Shown one piece after another: positions 62,901-64,000 of a stretch of 64,000 bases of DNA. Origin of the DNA: Taeniopygia guttata. Taxonomy: Eukaryota > Chordata > Aves > Passeriformes > Estrildidae. The stretch's first letter is position 1. Each line of letters begins with the position of its first letter. Position numbers and translations under genes: made by a program. The notes beneath the pieces are model-generated. The model was given only the letters and a program-made list of their open reading frames with translations, made no database searches and had not been told where the DNA came from. The DNA lies in assembly GCF_048771995.1 (NCBI RefSeq), contig NC_133027.1, forward strand, positions 103,952,001 to 104,016,000, given 5' to 3'.

Positions 62901-64000
62901 CAAAGGTTGTTAAAGACAGATGAAGAGTGCACTAAAAGAACAGACACAACAGATGCCCAAGCCAGACTTACTCATCTGCTGCAAGTTCTCTCTTGGAAAG
63001 CATCAGGGAGTGTAGGCTGAACATGCCAGACTGCAAGGTGGGTGCCCTGGGAGAAGACTGCTTGTGTCAAAATTGTGTTCACTGATGAATTATTGTGAGA
63101 TTTTCAATCCAGACTTTACTCCAAATTGATCAAACTGGTCTCAAACTACTGTTATGCTTTGATGTTAAAAAACATGCAACACAACAAACAGCAACTCCAA
63201 ACTGTCTTCTCTCCTCAAGGGTTCTGCTGTTTAAAAGTCTGCAGGATGGAAACTTAACAGCACTGTTGCTTTAAGGCCCATGTGTTCATTCCTGCCATGA
63301 CTAAGAAAAATTGGATGCAAAATGCATTTTCCTGACACTCCCTAAAGGTTAGGAAATACTGCCCAAGCAGTTTGGCCTGATAAAGCTACAACAGGTTCAA
63401 AGTGAGAAGGTTAATTTTTTCCCCTTACAAAACTACCACATTTCAACCATAAAACATCAGCATGCTGAGGGCTGCTTGTAAGCTGGGGTGGAAAAGAACT
63501 TCTGAAGACATGCACCAGCCCAATTCACTTATGATATTAACAGATCTAGTCAAGATAAAATCTAGCAGAGAAAAATACATTGAAGTCAGATGAAAGGAAA
63601 AGTTTAAAATTACCATTCTTTGACAATGAAAAGGAAAAAGTGACTCACATTGGCCTCTATCTACCATACCAGCCACATTAGGAGTTAATTGGAAATGACT
63701 GCTTACCACATGGCCACTTATTTGGCTCATTAATAGACACTGACTTAATTTGGAAAGGATTTTTAGTGCCTTTTTCTAATTAATGTTTTTCTAAGACACC
63801 TATGATGCATCTTTGCATAAAAAAAACATTTGCTTAATTTTCTTCCCTTCAAACACAGCTCTTCACACTCTCTTATGCAATAACTTTCCTGTGCTCAGTG
63901 TAGCAGCAGAAATACACATTGCAGCCAAGAGCAGCTGAATAATAAGACAGGGGACAGATTCTTTTCCCTCCTGATTTTCTACTTCTCACATCCAAGTGGA
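59975..64000 (-). other. Putative 3' UTR of a convergent minus-strand gene (PTPN14 by synteny)
   Basis: On the minus strand AATAAA occurs at 60005-60000, followed by a GU-rich stretch (TGTTTGTGTTCTTTT, about 59984-59965) as expected of a cleavage site. In human, PTPN14 lies next to SMYD2, points toward it and has a very long 3' UTR. The whole stretch up to 64000 is AT-rich with no convincing exon on either strand, fitting a long UTR. No PTPN14 coding sequence is in view, so the gene name is inference. Confidence 0.4.

Overview
The window looks like a piece of a bird chromosome, most likely a songbird although the order cannot be fixed from sequence alone. The evidence is several 5'-truncated CR1 LINE fragments with the avian-type 3' tail, low overall repeat content, large AT-rich introns, and one vertebrate gene whose exons align almost residue for residue with mammalian SMYD2.

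Layout. Positions 1 to about 29,190 are gene-poor intergenic DNA. They hold CR1 fragments (6041-6195, 21340-21830, 23435-24045, 27808-27862), a GATG microsatellite, small palindromic elements, and one unexplained exon-like open segment with good splice sites (13612-13726). From 29,193 to 31,860 lies the SMYD2 promoter domain: a CpG-rich block with a 20-bp minisatellite just upstream of the start codon, flanked by two roughly 500-bp arms in inverted orientation. SMYD2 runs on the + strand from 30256 to 58394 as twelve coding exons giving 436 codons, with a short 3' UTR ending near 58,710. Every junction is reconstructed below. Eleven GT-AG introns separate the exons except intron 9, which is a 198-bp AT-AC intron with near-perfect U12 (minor spliceosome) signals. 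From about 60,005 downward on the minus strand there is a convergent poly(A) signal. By human synteny (SMYD2 and PTPN14 converge) the last 4 kb could be the 3' UTR of PTPN14, but no coding sequence of that gene is visible.

The encoded enzyme is a SET/MYND lysine methyltransferase with its SAM-binding, zinc-binding and catalytic residues intact. The most interesting local structures are the U12 intron, a 252-bp direct duplication bracketing exon 3 without duplicating it, a 95-bp templated copy inserted in intron 10 with a 14-bp target-site-like duplication, and the inverted repeat around the promoter. I found no convincing new multi-gene system, no RNA gene, no CRISPR array and no convincing viral fossil.
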